Positions 20,068 through 32,023 of a DNA stretch of 38,520 nucleotides are shown in pieces (position 1 is the first letter of the stretch; each line of letters opens with the position of its first letter). Location of the stretch: the NCBI GenBank assembly GCA_905250885.1, contig CAJNOQ010000945.1, forward strand, positions 1 to 38,520, given 5' to 3'. The DNA is from Didymodactylos carnosus (taxonomy: Eukaryota > Rotifera > Eurotatoria > Philodinida > Philodinidae). Under the pieces are notes generated by a model. That model saw only the letters and a program-made list of their open reading frames with translations, did no database searches and was not told the origin of the DNA. The position numbers and the translations under genes are program-made.

Positions 20068-20818
20068 TAGGAGGGACAGTTCCAATTCTCATTGTTCCTA
20101 AGAACTGACCACTAGTTCAGTTCTTTTGAACAGGAATCGCTACCAGTTTTTTCCAGTAAAACAAGAACCGGTGCCAGTTACTTCGACCAGTTTTTATGAC
20201 CTATAAGAATTGGAATTGTCAACGAATGCTATCAACTGGTTTCTTATCCGATCAAGAAAGGTCATCGACTTTCATACCTGCATACTAGTTAGTCATCATA
20301 CGTAAAGAGATTACATCTATTTTCCATGGTTGCAGATTCTGAAAGAATCGATAGCCAGTTCGAGTTTTTTTGAAAAGAGTGAGTGCTACTCTCTAAAAAA
20401 AAGGTTTATTACGAAACTTAAAAGGGTCAGAGAAGTACAACCATTTCTAAACCCTTTTAGGTTTCGTAGAAGACATGGTGCAGTACGAAACCGTTTAAGT
20501 GCATAAATTCTAGCAGTTTTTTTCTGAGCAAGTGGACCATTTCAGCAGCTTAGGCATGTTTTCATTCTATAAGACGGCGAAAACTGAGCTAAAGAAATAC
20601 CTGAAACTTCTATAATTTTTGATTTTTCAAGAAAAAAAACATAATGAAATAAGAAAATGCACTGATCAATCGTTTCAATGCACTTAAAACGGTTTTGTAC
20701 TGCACTTTGTCTTCTACAAAACCTAAAAGGGTTGAGAAATGGTTGCATTTCTCTATACCCTTTGATTTAGAGAGTAGTTCTCGTTCAAAAGAACTGAACT
20801 GGAACTGTGTCCTCCCTA
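20068..20818. mobile_element. Nested foldback TIR element (751 bp), hAT-like ends
   Basis: The outer ends are TAGGAGGGACAGTTCC and, inverted, TAGGGAGGACACAGTTCC. They extend inward with a shared CAGTTCTTTTGAAC block. The flanking 8-mers TTCCTGCC and TTTCTGTC agree at six of eight positions, compatible with an aged hAT-type target duplication. A second inverted repeat is nested inside (20421-20505 with 20677-20763, about 85 bp). The open frames across it are short and unrecognised. Confidence 0.6.
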
Positions 20819-22169
20819 TTTCTGTCGCTAACACTTCTAGTTATTGTTTTTGCTGTTGTTGCCTTTCTTACTATTCTATCGACTTCGAAGAAGTGTACCC
20901 TGGCAGTGCACAAATATCAAGGCTAAGTCAGAGAGTAACTAAAATCCCATAGCAGAAATGATAGACAAGGGATAATCTAATTGGCTGCTGAGTGCTTCGA
21001 GAATACGTCGTCTGTCTCTTCATAATTCTTTTTCAAACTTTATACATACTTATTTATACGATTTCTTGGTGCTTGTTTTTATACCAGTTCTACAAAAGTA
21101 TCTCACCACTGTGCATCTCAAGAATCACGATAGTCATTCATATTTTTTGTGTTACATCGAGCACTATGTTGATCATCTAGAACCTTTCAGTCGGTTTTGC
21201 TCCGTGGTTCTTTAGATATTCTATTTTTGCTTTCTTTCGCCAGACTATAAATATTTTCTAGTCCAAAGGCGATGAATATTTTCTATTTATCCCAAAATGT
21301 CGCAATATGTATCTACAGTATAGATTTCGTACCACGACTTAGCTAGTAAAATGACTACTGTTTTATGATTGACAATTATTCTTGAACTTTTGACCCATTT
21401 ACAAATAAATAGCCGTAATTCACCACAATACTTCAGTGTAATTTCGAATTTCAAGTAACATGAGCAGTGTATCAGTTTCTAGCTTTGTTTGATCAAGATG
21501 ATGCCTCTAACTGGATTTTATCATCATTATCACTCTTTGCTCTTAATAAATAGAATATATATAAATAGAAAAGACAATCTTTTATGAACCCTAAAAATTT
21601 TGAAGAATAAGCAGTAACTATTGATGTAGTACCGTCGATTTATTGAAAAAAATGAGTTAAAAAAACAGACTAAAGAGTTAGTGATTTTAGATGAACTATC
21701 ACTGTTTATTTTTTGAGAAAAGATCAAAGTGTCAAAAGAGAATGTCGATCATGAAATGGTGGTCATTTTCAATTAGTATGAGTTTTACTACAGAACCCTA
21801 TGTGTCAATAAAAAATATTTAGAGAAAAATGAACTCTGACAAAAGCATGTCTCTAAATGCCAGTCGAGAAAAACCATTGTCAGCGTAGGTACGCAAATCA
21901 CGCTGTGAAGTAATCACTCACTTAACTGGTGACTAACATATTTCCTAATTTTGCTGGACTTATTATAAATGTACGTAAGTTTCACTAGAAGTCGACCTAT
22001 TATGTACGTAGAGATTTAAAGGTTTTCGATGAATCTCTAACTAATAATATTCATGGGCAATATGGCATAGAGCTTGTACTAAGAAAGGAAATGTTAGAAG
22101 TCGTCTTTCTTAGGCGTGTGACGATGTCTTTTAAATTAAAGTAAATCGATTGATTTCTAAATCAAAGCT
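20819..22169. other. Intergenic region upstream of CFAP61, no gene seen
   Basis: AT-rich with only short unrecognised open frames on both strands. It should contain the CFAP61 promoter, but no ciliary (X-box-like) site was convincingly identified by eye. Confidence 0.45.
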
Positions 22170-22186
22170 GTATATTTGTTTTTCAG
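22170..22186 (+). promoter_or_regulatory. Splice acceptor abutting the CFAP61 start codon
   Basis: GTATATTTGTTTTTCAG ends at 22186 and ATG begins at 22187 with no intervening base. An acceptor without a visible local donor or upstream coding exon fits spliced-leader trans-splicing or a 5'UTR intron. Confidence 0.6.
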
Positions 22187-25100
22187 ATGGATTCATCTGA
22201 CCAAAAGAATCTATCTCGACCTGGTACATCGCTTGATATTCAACCTCGACGTTCCGAAGCCAGAGATTCGCAAGAAGCGTTTAAATTAGTTCAATCGTAC
22301 ACAACGGATGTATTTGGACGCGTTAATAGAGTCGAAAATATAGCTTTAATCTTGTGTGTAGTAGGACTATACGTAATTATTTACGTATTGATAACAATTT
22401 TTCTTTTTAGAGAGCACGCCGTGTTTGCCTTATCGTTAGCTGACAGTTACGATAATTTATTTGCATTAGCTGCATTTTATGATTATCCAAATATCCACAA
22501 TGTGTCACAAAGTGATTGGGATCAAACGTGGTGGAACGATACATTCAAAATTCCAGACGTTAATGCGATAAATACATTATTTTTACATTTATTCGTTGCA
22601 CATCCAGATTATTCGGAAGGTTGTGCAAAAGAAGTAATTAACGCTGCATTTAAAACATTACCAGAAGTCAATCAAATTCTATTATGTGTACCGAATAACG
22701 TGCAACCTGGTAAATGTTTATTGCGAAATAAAGGATAGATAATATGACATCCCATTTTTTCATCATCTTCTTTTAGAAATAGCTTTGTCGAAATATTTTA
22801 CTCCTATTTCAACGAAACATGATAAAAGTGATTCGTTATCCACAGTATTCGGTTGTTATAGAAAAGATCATTTTCCATCGTTATTTATAAGAACAGCACG
22901 GTAAAACATGAATGAATTTAATCGATAGATTTCATAAAAAAAGTTGTAAATTTCAATTTATTTTCAGTGTTCAAGACAATGATGATCTTGCTCCACTATT
23001 TAATCAATATAATGATATTCTAAAACAAACGTATGGTGATTATTTTGTAGCAGAATTAATTGAATCTCAAGATGATGATAATAAAGCATTTGTGGCAGAA
23101 GTATATTGAATATCACTTTATATCAAATAGTTAGATCTCAAACTCATTTCTATTTTAGGCAGACGGTTATGCTGTAGGTTTTATGAGTGTTTCAAAAGAA
23201 GTAAATATTAATGTATTAAATGAAGTTTATCAATTGGCAGCATTTCATGGTCTTAGAGAAGCACATTCAGATGATGTTTGGAATGAAGAGTCCGGTTAGT
23301 ATCATACGATAGATTATATATATTAAGAATTCTCTCTATTTTCTTTTATCACAGGAAATAATCCAACAATCGATGATCAATTTTCAAGTATTGATGCAAC
23401 TGCTGTTTATGAGGATGCTAAAGGCAATTCTTTCATAGAACAGTCATCGGATACACTAGAAAATCGAAGAGTTTCAGATATGCATCAAACGACAACAGAT
23501 AACAATCGATTAAATAATTTTAAACGACAAACAACAGCCGATGAAGGAAAAGAGAATCGAATAAGTTTGGACAGCGATTTAGAGTTTGTTTCCATCGATC
23601 TTAATAAATCTAACATCGTCAAACAATCGGTTTTTTATTTTTATTTTAGAATAGATAACAAAGCAGAAAATGAAAATGATCATGCTATCACTGATCAAAC
23701 AGTGAATAATACTGATGTCCAACTGATCGATACATCAGCCTATCGTGCAAAAATGACAAAAGCACAAGTACATAGTTACAAAAGTTAAAATATTCCTATA
23801 ATATTAATTTATTATTTTCAGCTTGCAGCCGAAGATCCATCAAAATTCATTCGGCCAAGTATAGCATCAACAGCACCAAAATTTTTTGGTCGACCAAAAG
23901 CATTTGCTATTCAATTATTTTGTATTAATGAATTATACGAAAAACGTTCATATGATTTTCTTAAAAAAGCTTTTGATAGTTTTCCTGATCGAGATTATTG
24001 TATTATATCAATACCTCATATGGTACCAGAATTTCCATTATTACATTCATTTATTGTAAGTATATTTTCTAAAATATATGTTAAAAAGACAATTCAATAA
24101 TGGTAGATATAATAAACAATTTTTATTTTTAGCGTATACCACCACGTATTAATTTACCAAATATTCAAGAATTATACATGTTTCATCGTGCTGGTCTATT
24201 AAGAAATATTGAAATTAAAAAAGCAACAGAAGATAATTTAGAAACAATAAAAAAATTTGTTCAACATTTATCATCTCGAGAATATATAATACAAGATTTT
24301 CTTGAAGCAGTGAGATCTAGAAAAAGACGGGTAAAAACAAAATAATGAATAAAAATTATTTAATAAATTGTTTTAAGCAAGATAAATGAGAAGATTTTTC
24401 TTTTTTAGGATAATGGTTCATTTGTTGATGCTTATATTATCTATGTAGCAAATCAAACAAGTGCATTAGTTCTATTCAGTAATGAAGAAGTAAGATTAAA
24501 TAAATAATAATAATGTGCTATTTAATAAAATCTATATATTTTATTTTCTTAGAATGTTGATTATTTACGTTCACAATATAATTTAGAAGATTTTATTTAT
24601 TTTAATTTACATAAACGTTATAATCATTTACATTTATATCATTTTATTATAAATCCAGTTTTTGCCTATTTGACAAGAATTTTTATTAAAGTAATATATT
24701 AATTTTTTTAATTTATATTAAATTTATATAAATAGAATATATATTTTAGGAATTATTACGAAAAATTCATAAAACATGTGTCTATTATCCAATATATCCT
24801 CGTTATGCAGATGATGAAGTAGGATTTTTTTGTTAAATAAATTATTTTTCATAATAATCAATTCTATTTCTTGTTCTGTTTTAGTTATTAAAAAAACATT
24901 CTTCAACTCATTCAATGCATTATATGGTACCTGTACGTCCAAGAAAACTTGTACAATACAATTTAGAAAAATTACAATTAAATGCACCTACAGAAAGTGT
25001 ACTCGGTCTCACTCCAGAACTAGTAGGAAATCCATTTGCTTTAAATTTTACCGATGTTAAATTAATCATGGAACCAAAGGTGTGTGTGTGTGTGTGTGTA

Positions 25101-27855
25101 TTCCCGTCTCGTTGAACATTTATAAAGTATTCTAAAATATATATTTTTGTGTTTAGATTACTATCAATGCTCGTATTGTAATTGTTGGTGGATCGACGAC
25201 AGCTCTCGCCGTTCTAGAAACTCTCGCTATGTGGTCCGTAGTTTTAATTTATCTATAAATTCAAGTTAAATAGTCTTATTTTTGTTTTTTAGTCCATATC
25301 TTCGTTTTAATAATTTAACACTAATATCACCACATGGACTACCTGGCGAATTACCTCCGTCACAGTTGAGACAACTCTTTTTACCTTCAAAGTATGTGAA
25401 AAATATTCTTTTAATTAAAATAAAAATAGAAATAGATATTAGATTAGAAATGAGTACATCATCTAATTTAACTATGACGAATTCTTAAAAGAAAAAAATG
25501 TAAAATAGTTTATAAATAACTCTATTATGAGTCTTGTTTTTAGTTTAGAATATGATATTAATGAATTAGCTCGAATATCATTACGTTCGTACGTTAATAT
25601 TATTTGTGCAAAATTGAAAGCAATTAATCGTCCAATGAAATTAGCAATTTTAAATGATGAAACAGTAGTACCTTATGATCATTTACTTATGTGTACTGGA
25701 AATCAATTTAGAGTTATTGCTCCTATGCAAGCGAAAGTAATTAGTCCTTTAACTAAAAAAGTGGTAACACCGAAACCAGATCGAGAATTACCAGGTAAAC
25801 ATTTTTCTATTTGAAAAAAGATGATTCTATTCTTTTTTATCTACTTTAAAGATCCAATACCGACCAATGTTTTAACTATTAATGATGATTTTGACGCTGC
25901 TATGACTATTCGATGGTTGAAAACAAAAAAATCAAATAAACGTAGGAAAATTTTAATAAATGTTAAAGATTGAAATATTTTACTGTTATTTTTATAGAAT
26001 CAATTATTGTGTACGGTTCTACTTTGGAATCATATTGTTGTATTAATGCTTTAATTGCTAATGGTATTCAATCTGACTCTATTACATTTATTTTTCCTCC
26101 AGATCGTGATAATGTAAGATTACAGATATATTTATCAATTGTTTCAATAACTATTTATTTGTTAAAGGTATCATGTTTTAATGATCCATATGTGTTGGAT
26201 GCTGTTCATGAACAATTAAATCAATTGAATGTTAAAATTTATGAAGATTATATTATGGATGCATGGTTTAGTGAAGATGATAATGGATCTTCTAAAATTA
26301 TTGAACGAATTGTATTTCGTTCACAAACAGAAGGAAATAAGTCAACAGATCTTAATTTAGAATGCACAGTAAATTTATTATAAATTTGATGACATACAAA
26401 TATTATATCGATAATTAAAATTATTTATTTATTTTATAGGCATTATTCTGTTATTATAATAAACGTGTAGATTATGATGCATTTGTTGGTAAGTCAGTCA
26501 AAAAATTCTTATATGATTGAATATAATTTATTAAATTTAAAATAGCTACAAATCAAAGTTCATTGGTATTTGATGGACGTCTTGTTATTGATGCCACTTA
26601 TCGTACTAATGATCCTCATATCTATGCTGGTGGACCACTTACAAAATATAAACGAGTTTGTAGAAATTTTTTATAGTTCTATTTTTCTATACATTGATTT
26701 ATTAATTTAGTCATATCATTGTGATGATTGGTCTCACGCATGTTTCAATTCAAAAGAAGTTGGAGTCAAAGTGAGAATTTGAAAGAAAATTGCTGGAAAA
26801 AAATTAATGTTTTAACTATTTTATTTTAAATTAGTTGGCCAATGAATTATTAGAACTCTATGATCCAACGTTTCCCACATCAAAACGTCCAGACACAGCT
26901 AATAGCACACATTCATTGATACCATCTTATACACATCCTAAACGATGTTGTGCTGTTTTACCAGGTATATCATATTTTGACTCTAACAATGGTAATATTG
27001 AAAATTAAAATTTTTTATTTTATTTTACAGGTAATTTGCATTATTTACAAATAAGTAAACCGGGTATCACGGCTGATTATAATATTGCAAAGACAATCAC
27101 AGATACATATGTATGTTTCCATTCTTTCTTATTCAAATTTAAAATATATACAAATTTATTTTATATAGGGAATCGATCTTGCCACTAATTTAAATCAAAA
27201 CTATTTTCGTATTCATTTGGATCAAAATCATATTGTTCGAACAATTGTTTGTTTAAGTCATCAGGTCAAATATTCAAGTTTTAATCGACATGAATCAATT
27301 GTTAATTGAAAGAAATATTTTTATACTTTTAGGATATTGACGTATATAATATATCTCATTTATACGGTTTACATGAAAGACTATTAAATAATCTCTTACA
27401 ACGATATAACGAAGGACTCATCCCAGATTTTTTCTCGTATGTTATTTGATCATAATATATGTATATCTCTTATTATTTATTATTTATATTCAGATATTTT
27501 AAACAAAATTGGACTGTCGCTATTTATCATGATCGTTTTGCTGATGTACGTTTGGAAATACGTGATATACTAAAACAAACATTGGTTGAGAATTCCGAGT
27601 CACTATTTTCTTCACTTCACAATTCAGTGGATCATGATATACTGGTTAGTCTAGTGTTGTTATATTTTTAAAATCATTTCGTATTTAGTAATTAATTTTC
27701 TGTTGTTATAGTTTAATGCTGAACAGAAAAAAGTATTGTTGAAACGTTTTCAAACAGAAGGTTATAAAGAGCAAGTCGAAGAAAAAATACTCCATTATAT
27801 CAATTACAATCATTATCACTTGCCGATGTATGCGAAACCGGATTCTTTTAATTAA
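22187..27855 (+). CDS. CFAP61: Cilia- and flagella-associated protein 61
   Basis: Exons: 22187-22353, 22411-22709, 22777-22900, 22968-23100, 23159-23294, 23355-23767, 23822-24055, 24133-24330, 24409-24489, 24553-24690, 24750-24818, 24885-25079, 25157-25233, 25293-25391, 25544-25794, 25852-25941, 25998-26113, 26168-26368, 26440-26488, 26546-26655, 26711-26770, 26835-26964, 27031-27110, 27169-27264, 27333-27436, 27494-27644, 27712-27855. They join to 1314 residues (1292 if 23584-23649 is also removed); animal homologues are about 1240. Family landmarks include [38 protein letters not shown], a Rossmann-like strand-loop VIVGGSTTA (about 737-745), [12 protein letters not shown] and the terminal [13 protein letters not shown]61 belongs to the calmodulin- and spoke-associated complex at radial spokes of motile cilia. 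The Rossmann glycine pattern is degenerate, so nucleotide binding is uncertain. Fit with a ciliated animal is natural. Intron joins keep frame throughout, which supports each boundary. Confidence 0.95.
25080..25098 (+). repeat. (GT)n microsatellite at a CFAP61 splice donor
   Basis: The intron after GAACCAAAG begins directly with about nine GT dinucleotides, so the donor site is the first unit of a microsatellite. The acceptor is GTTTAG at 25151-25156. Confidence 0.75.
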
Positions 27856-27944
27856 AGACTATTATGACTTTTCACCTATTTATTTTTACTGTTCAGTCTT
27901 TTTCGCCATAATCAACTGTTGAAACAAAGTCCTATTTATTTTCT

Positions 27945-27950
27945 AATAAA
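27945..27950 (+). terminator. CFAP61 poly(A) signal
   Basis: AATAAA lies 90 nt after the CFAP61 stop codon, with T-rich sequence downstream. Confidence 0.65.
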
Positions 27951-28748
27951 GGATTTTATTCAAAATCTATTCTTTTTGTCGTTACAGCGATCTGAGAATA
28001 TTCACAACTTCTAACTGAATCTAAAAGTGAATTTGGTTGAAAAAGTTTGAACGTCGAAAAGGCTATATGTTAACCGTAACATAAAAATCTGTGAATTAAA
28101 CAGCATAAAATAAGATTGTAGCTAAAAACTTTTGTTTTTTCGGCTGGAGATATCAACTTATCATTACGTTCTCAAGTAATTCTTTTAAAATTTAATGTAT
28201 TTTAGGTAAAATCTTGTTAATAAATAAAACTATAATTTTGTGGCTTTCTACTAAAACCTTCCGAGTTTCGAGTAAATTTAAAAAAATGGAACTCGTACCC
28301 GTATCCAACCTTCGGATTGGATCAAGTTGTACATCTCTAGTGCCGATCTATACCAGATTGTAAAGTAGATGACTGCTCTGCCATTTGATTCCACTTATGC
28401 ATCTGCATCTTGAGGAAGGTAATATTTAGCACCATACAGCGAGAATACACCTATTTATTTTAGTAAAACATAAAATAAAAAAAACTGTTGTTTCAATATC
28501 ATAAAAAGGAAAAAATAAATGATTTGAGTGACTAATAAACATGGAAAAACAAATACTGACGTCAACATAACAATTTTTTCACTTTAAAAATAGACGCTAC
28601 GTACAAGGTTAGATGAGTGAAAGCTTAAACTACTATTGAAATTTTCAAGCCGTAAATGATAATATTTTGCATATCATTAGCTATCACTATCAGCTGCTAG
28701 GATATCATTCCAGTTTGAAATTCATCTTCTTCTCTATAATTTAAATAT
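27951..28748. other. Convergent intergenic region between CFAP61 and the aquaporin
   Basis: The two genes end tail to tail here. On the minus strand an AATAAA at 28459-28454 could serve the aquaporin, about 290 nt past its stop. No other gene is supported. Confidence 0.45.
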
Positions 28749-29726
28749 TCATACTTTGGAGAGTATTTTTAGTGGATACGATTCAACAACGGGTTGTGGA
28801 ATTATTCGCTGTTTGAGTATATGGTTGTAACATATGGCTGCAGCCACACCACCTGTAATCGGGCCGAACCAGTAGATCCAGTGATTTTTCCATATTCCTG
28901 CGACGGCTGCCGGTCCAAATGATCGTGCCGGATTCATACTGCCTCCACTGTATGGTCCACCAAATAGTGAACCGATTATCAACGCTATACCAATTGATAG
29001 TGCTTTCGATCCGCCAACATCTTCACGGTTTTTATCACACGCAGCTAATATTGTATAACAGAGTATAAATGTAATTATGAGTTCAACAATGAATGCCTGT
29101 TGAACTGTTACACCTTCACTAATATTTGTTACACCGAGTTTTTCTCGTGCAATTGTTGGAGCAAGTGATTTTAATAGACAACTACCACAGAATGCACCTA
29201 ATAGTTGGACAGCAATGTAGCAAATGGTTCGAATAATATCAATATGACAAGCAAATAAGAGTGATAGTGTTACTGCTGGATTTATGTTACAACCAGATAC
29301 ATGTCCAAAACAGACGATTAGTGTCGATAGTGTTAGTCCTCCAACTAAAATACCATGTAAATCAGGCACTTCCTGACGACGACCAATAGGCAAACCGGTA
29401 CTACATGCAAACAATGTCAAAAACATTGTTCCAACAAATTCACTTATCAATGCTTGATAAAATGAAAATTGTTTGAGTTGAGTTAAACAAGATATACCAC
29501 TACGACCGAATGATGAGTTATTGTGTAACGGTACTTGGAAAGCAAATCTGCCGCTCTTCAGATCAAAATGAAAACAGCCTCTCGCCACTGTCGATGTTTG
29601 TCGAATGTGGCTGTTATTGATAAATGGTGTTTGTGAATCAATTTGTTCCACTTGTTGTGGTTGATTAATAGGAATAGCACCGGTTCGTGGTGGTGGTAGG
29701 AGATTGGCTACTTGATTATCGGTCAT
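28749..29726 (-). CDS. Aquaporin with a Gly/Ser/Gly/Arg selectivity filter
   Basis: An intronless frame of 325 residues for a six-helix major intrinsic protein of the plasma or an internal membrane. The N-terminus of about 85 residues is long, polar and cytosolic. The pore loops are SGCNINPAVT (NPA at 149-151) and SGGSMNPARS (NPA at 265-267, followed by Arg268). The sequence around NHWIYWFGPITGG and the loop CDKNREDVGGS resemble animal AQP4/AQP1-type channels. Aligning by fixed distance to the NPA motifs puts Gly129, Ser253, Gly262 and Arg268 at the four filter positions, where water-specific channels have Phe, His, Cys/Ala/Thr and Arg. This predicts a wider pore than strict water channels and possible passage of small neutral solutes (inference). 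The start is the first ATG after an acceptor-like site. Its lack of introns contrasts with CFAP61 next door. Confidence 0.95.
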   Translation of the reverse strand: MTDNQVANLLPPPRTGAIPINQPQQVEQIDSQTPFINNSHIRQTSTVARGCFHFDLKSGRFAFQVPLHNNSSFGRSGISCLTQLKQFSFYQALISEFVGTMFLTLFACSTGLPIGRRQEVPDLHGILVGGLTLSTLIVCFGHVSGCNINPAVTLSLLFACHIDIIRTICYIAVQLLGAFCGSCLLKSLAPTIAREKLGVTNISEGVTVQQAFIVELIITFILCYTILAACDKNREDVGGSKALSIGIALIIGSLFGGPYSGGSMNPARSFGPAAVAGIWKNHWIYWFGPITGGVAAAICYNHILKQRIIPQPVVESYPLKILSKV

Positions 29727-29759
29727 GTTTGACTCTCTTGGGAATTCAACAAGTTATGA

Positions 29760-29778
29760 CTAAAACAAATAAAAAAAA
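29760..29778 (-). promoter_or_regulatory. Splice-acceptor-like site 33 nt before the aquaporin start
   Basis: On the minus strand a T-rich tract ends in TTTGTTTTAG, with the AG at 29761-29760, leaving a 33-nt leader before ATG at 29726. It is compatible with trans-splicing or a 5'UTR intron. Confidence 0.5.
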
Positions 29779-29923
29779 TCCAAGGTGGCTTCTGCACGAA
29801 TTTATCTTAACTTTGAGTGTTCAGTGATCAATCAGTGCAGCAAAAAGTATTAGGCAAAGTTTGATGAACGATGTCTATTCCTATATCCTGGTTACTATAA
29901 AAAGAGAGTTTCACAGAGGAATT

Positions 29924-30194
29924 GGAATTTTGCCACTTGAATTTCAACAATATTGTTAAATTTCCCCTAGAATTTCGGCAATTGGGGAAATTCCGAAAGA
30001 ATTTCGACAATAATAATTATTACTCTATTATTAATGCTACAAGTAGTAATGCTAGAGTACAAATAAAAAATACGATCATTGGGGTTATATAGCTTTTATT
30101 GTCAAATTTCCCCTTTTATTGTTCAGAATTTCAGCAATTGTCAAAATTCTAGGGAAATTTGACAATATTGTGGAAATTCAGATGACAAAATTCC
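29924..30194. repeat. Foldback/MITE upstream of the aquaporin
   Basis: 29924-29997 and 30121-30194 are imperfect inverted copies (about 74 bp each) rich in GGAATTT and AAATTTCC blocks. It lies about 200 bp from the aquaporin start, so it may overlap the promoter. No target duplication was identified with confidence. Confidence 0.65.
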
Positions 30195-32023
30195 GGTTGT
30201 CGAAATTCTAGTAATCCGTTTCGCACAGCAAAAAAATCTGATTTATTTGATTAAAAACGTTTAAACTTTAAACTATGGTGAAAAATCAATCCTGCGCTCA
30301 CCTTATGTATATGTATATATTTGAAATTTCTCGCTCACGCATACTTTTGCACTTATAAATTTATTGTTTATGAGCGGTGATTAATTAATTGTATATAAAG
30401 AGAATATTATTTCTTTTACTGATTCATCATCTCTCGCTAAGGTGGATGATTCGTAAAACATCAATCTCTATGAGCTAATTTTATATAATCTATTAATTAT
30501 GCCACTTTTCCGTTGGATTAGTACATGATGATGAGATGTATTTTGACGAGAGAACGTCGTCTTTGCTAAATCAAAAAACTTGATTCTTATCTACAACACT
30601 GAGTATCATGAGTTAATTGTTTCGGTTGTGACTAAGACTTTTGTTTCTAATATATAAGTGTTTATGAACTAGATGTCTATGTCTATAAACTAGAACATAT
30701 AGCATGTCTATCACCTATGACACATTTGTCACATGAAAGAGATCATAATTGCCATGACATAGATCCATTTCTAAGAGAAAAGATTGAATTTCGATTATTG
30801 CGGTTAGTCATTCTCTCAAAAAGTAAAGTAAATCAAGATTTCCTTCATACACTCGAATGCTTGTATATAAATCATTTATTCTCAAAAGTTGAATAAGATC
30901 GTTGCATTTATCAATGTTAAGTAATCACTCTGTGTATGATGATACTGATAATGTTCAGAGAGAACGTAGAAAATTTGTATTTAACAAAATAGCAAGTTAA
31001 AGTTTAGGATGCTAATAAATTCGACTTTAATTTGAAAATAGTGAAATGTCAAGGAAAAGATGTACTTACTTTTTAACTTCAAGAATAAGATTGAAAACGG
31101 TGTATATACTTCTTTCTTGTCACTTCTGTTTAATAGTAATGATCAACAATTGTCACCATAGGAGAATGACTGTATCTTCCAGAAATACTCGTCAGAGATG
31201 ATGGAGTTGTTGCAATAAAATAATAAAAGCCATTTATTGAAAAAACACTTGAATTTTGTAAACATCACCATAAGAATAGCTATAAACTTGTCATCACCAT
31301 CGTCAGAATCGGAATTCGTGATTTTTTTATTGAATAAAAAGAAAACATAACACAGTATAGCAACAAAGGTATAGAAAATCAAAGAAGATTTGTATATTAA
31401 CCACAGGTTAAACATTTTGTTTCTCTCTGCTTCTCCTCTCATACAATACACAACATTTCTCTCTTTATTAATTGATTATTTCCTAATAGCTCGAATACGC
31501 ATGAGTAATATATATTCATTTTTTGTCAATAACACAAATGTAAGAAGAAGTCGAACAAGGTGTGAAAGTGATTGAATATTATTTTATTCTTTTTACCTTA
31601 CACGGCAGATGATATAGAGATGATATGCGTGGGTGTTTACATACGCATATGAAAAAACTAGAAGTATTTTGTCTTCAACGGAGATCATAAATATCGTGTC
31701 ATTCAAGCACTTTGATCTTTCGACTATACGTAATTTTCAAGTAAAATAGAAGACGTTGAATACTGTTTTCCGAAAAGGTTAATGATATAGCAAAATCCAG
31801 ATAAAAAGTTACGCTTTCACAACGGTGCTGACAATGCATTTTTTACTGGACACCTGTTATTTATGAGATGATCATACTTTTCTGCATTCTCATGGAAACA
31901 AACTTTGTATTTGTATAATATAAAGTTCAAATAATAAACAGCGATAGTTTATTAAAGTAAAGTGCAAACATATGACAGCTGTTTGACAAAAATTCATTTG
32001 CTTTTCATGAACACATTCTTTAT
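30195..32023. other. Intergenic, no gene seen
   Basis: AT-rich sequence with unrecognised open frames of up to 102 codons on the minus strand (31143-31451). That frame is Phe/Lys-rich, lacks any family motif and is treated as chance. Confidence 0.45.

Noticed and set aside
22351..22413. A membrane helix in the CFAP61 N-terminus
   Set aside because: The hydrophobic stretch is translated intron; splicing at GTGTGT...TTTTTAG keeps frame and restores the family sequence.
23630..23649. A 20-nt mini-intron in CFAP61
   Set aside because: Too short, and its removal would break the frame. The 66-nt alternative sharing the same acceptor is more plausible.
31143..31451. 102-codon minus-strand frame between the aquaporin and receptor-ART genes
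   Set aside because: Low-complexity Phe/Lys/Asp composition with no recognisable domain and no flanking exons.
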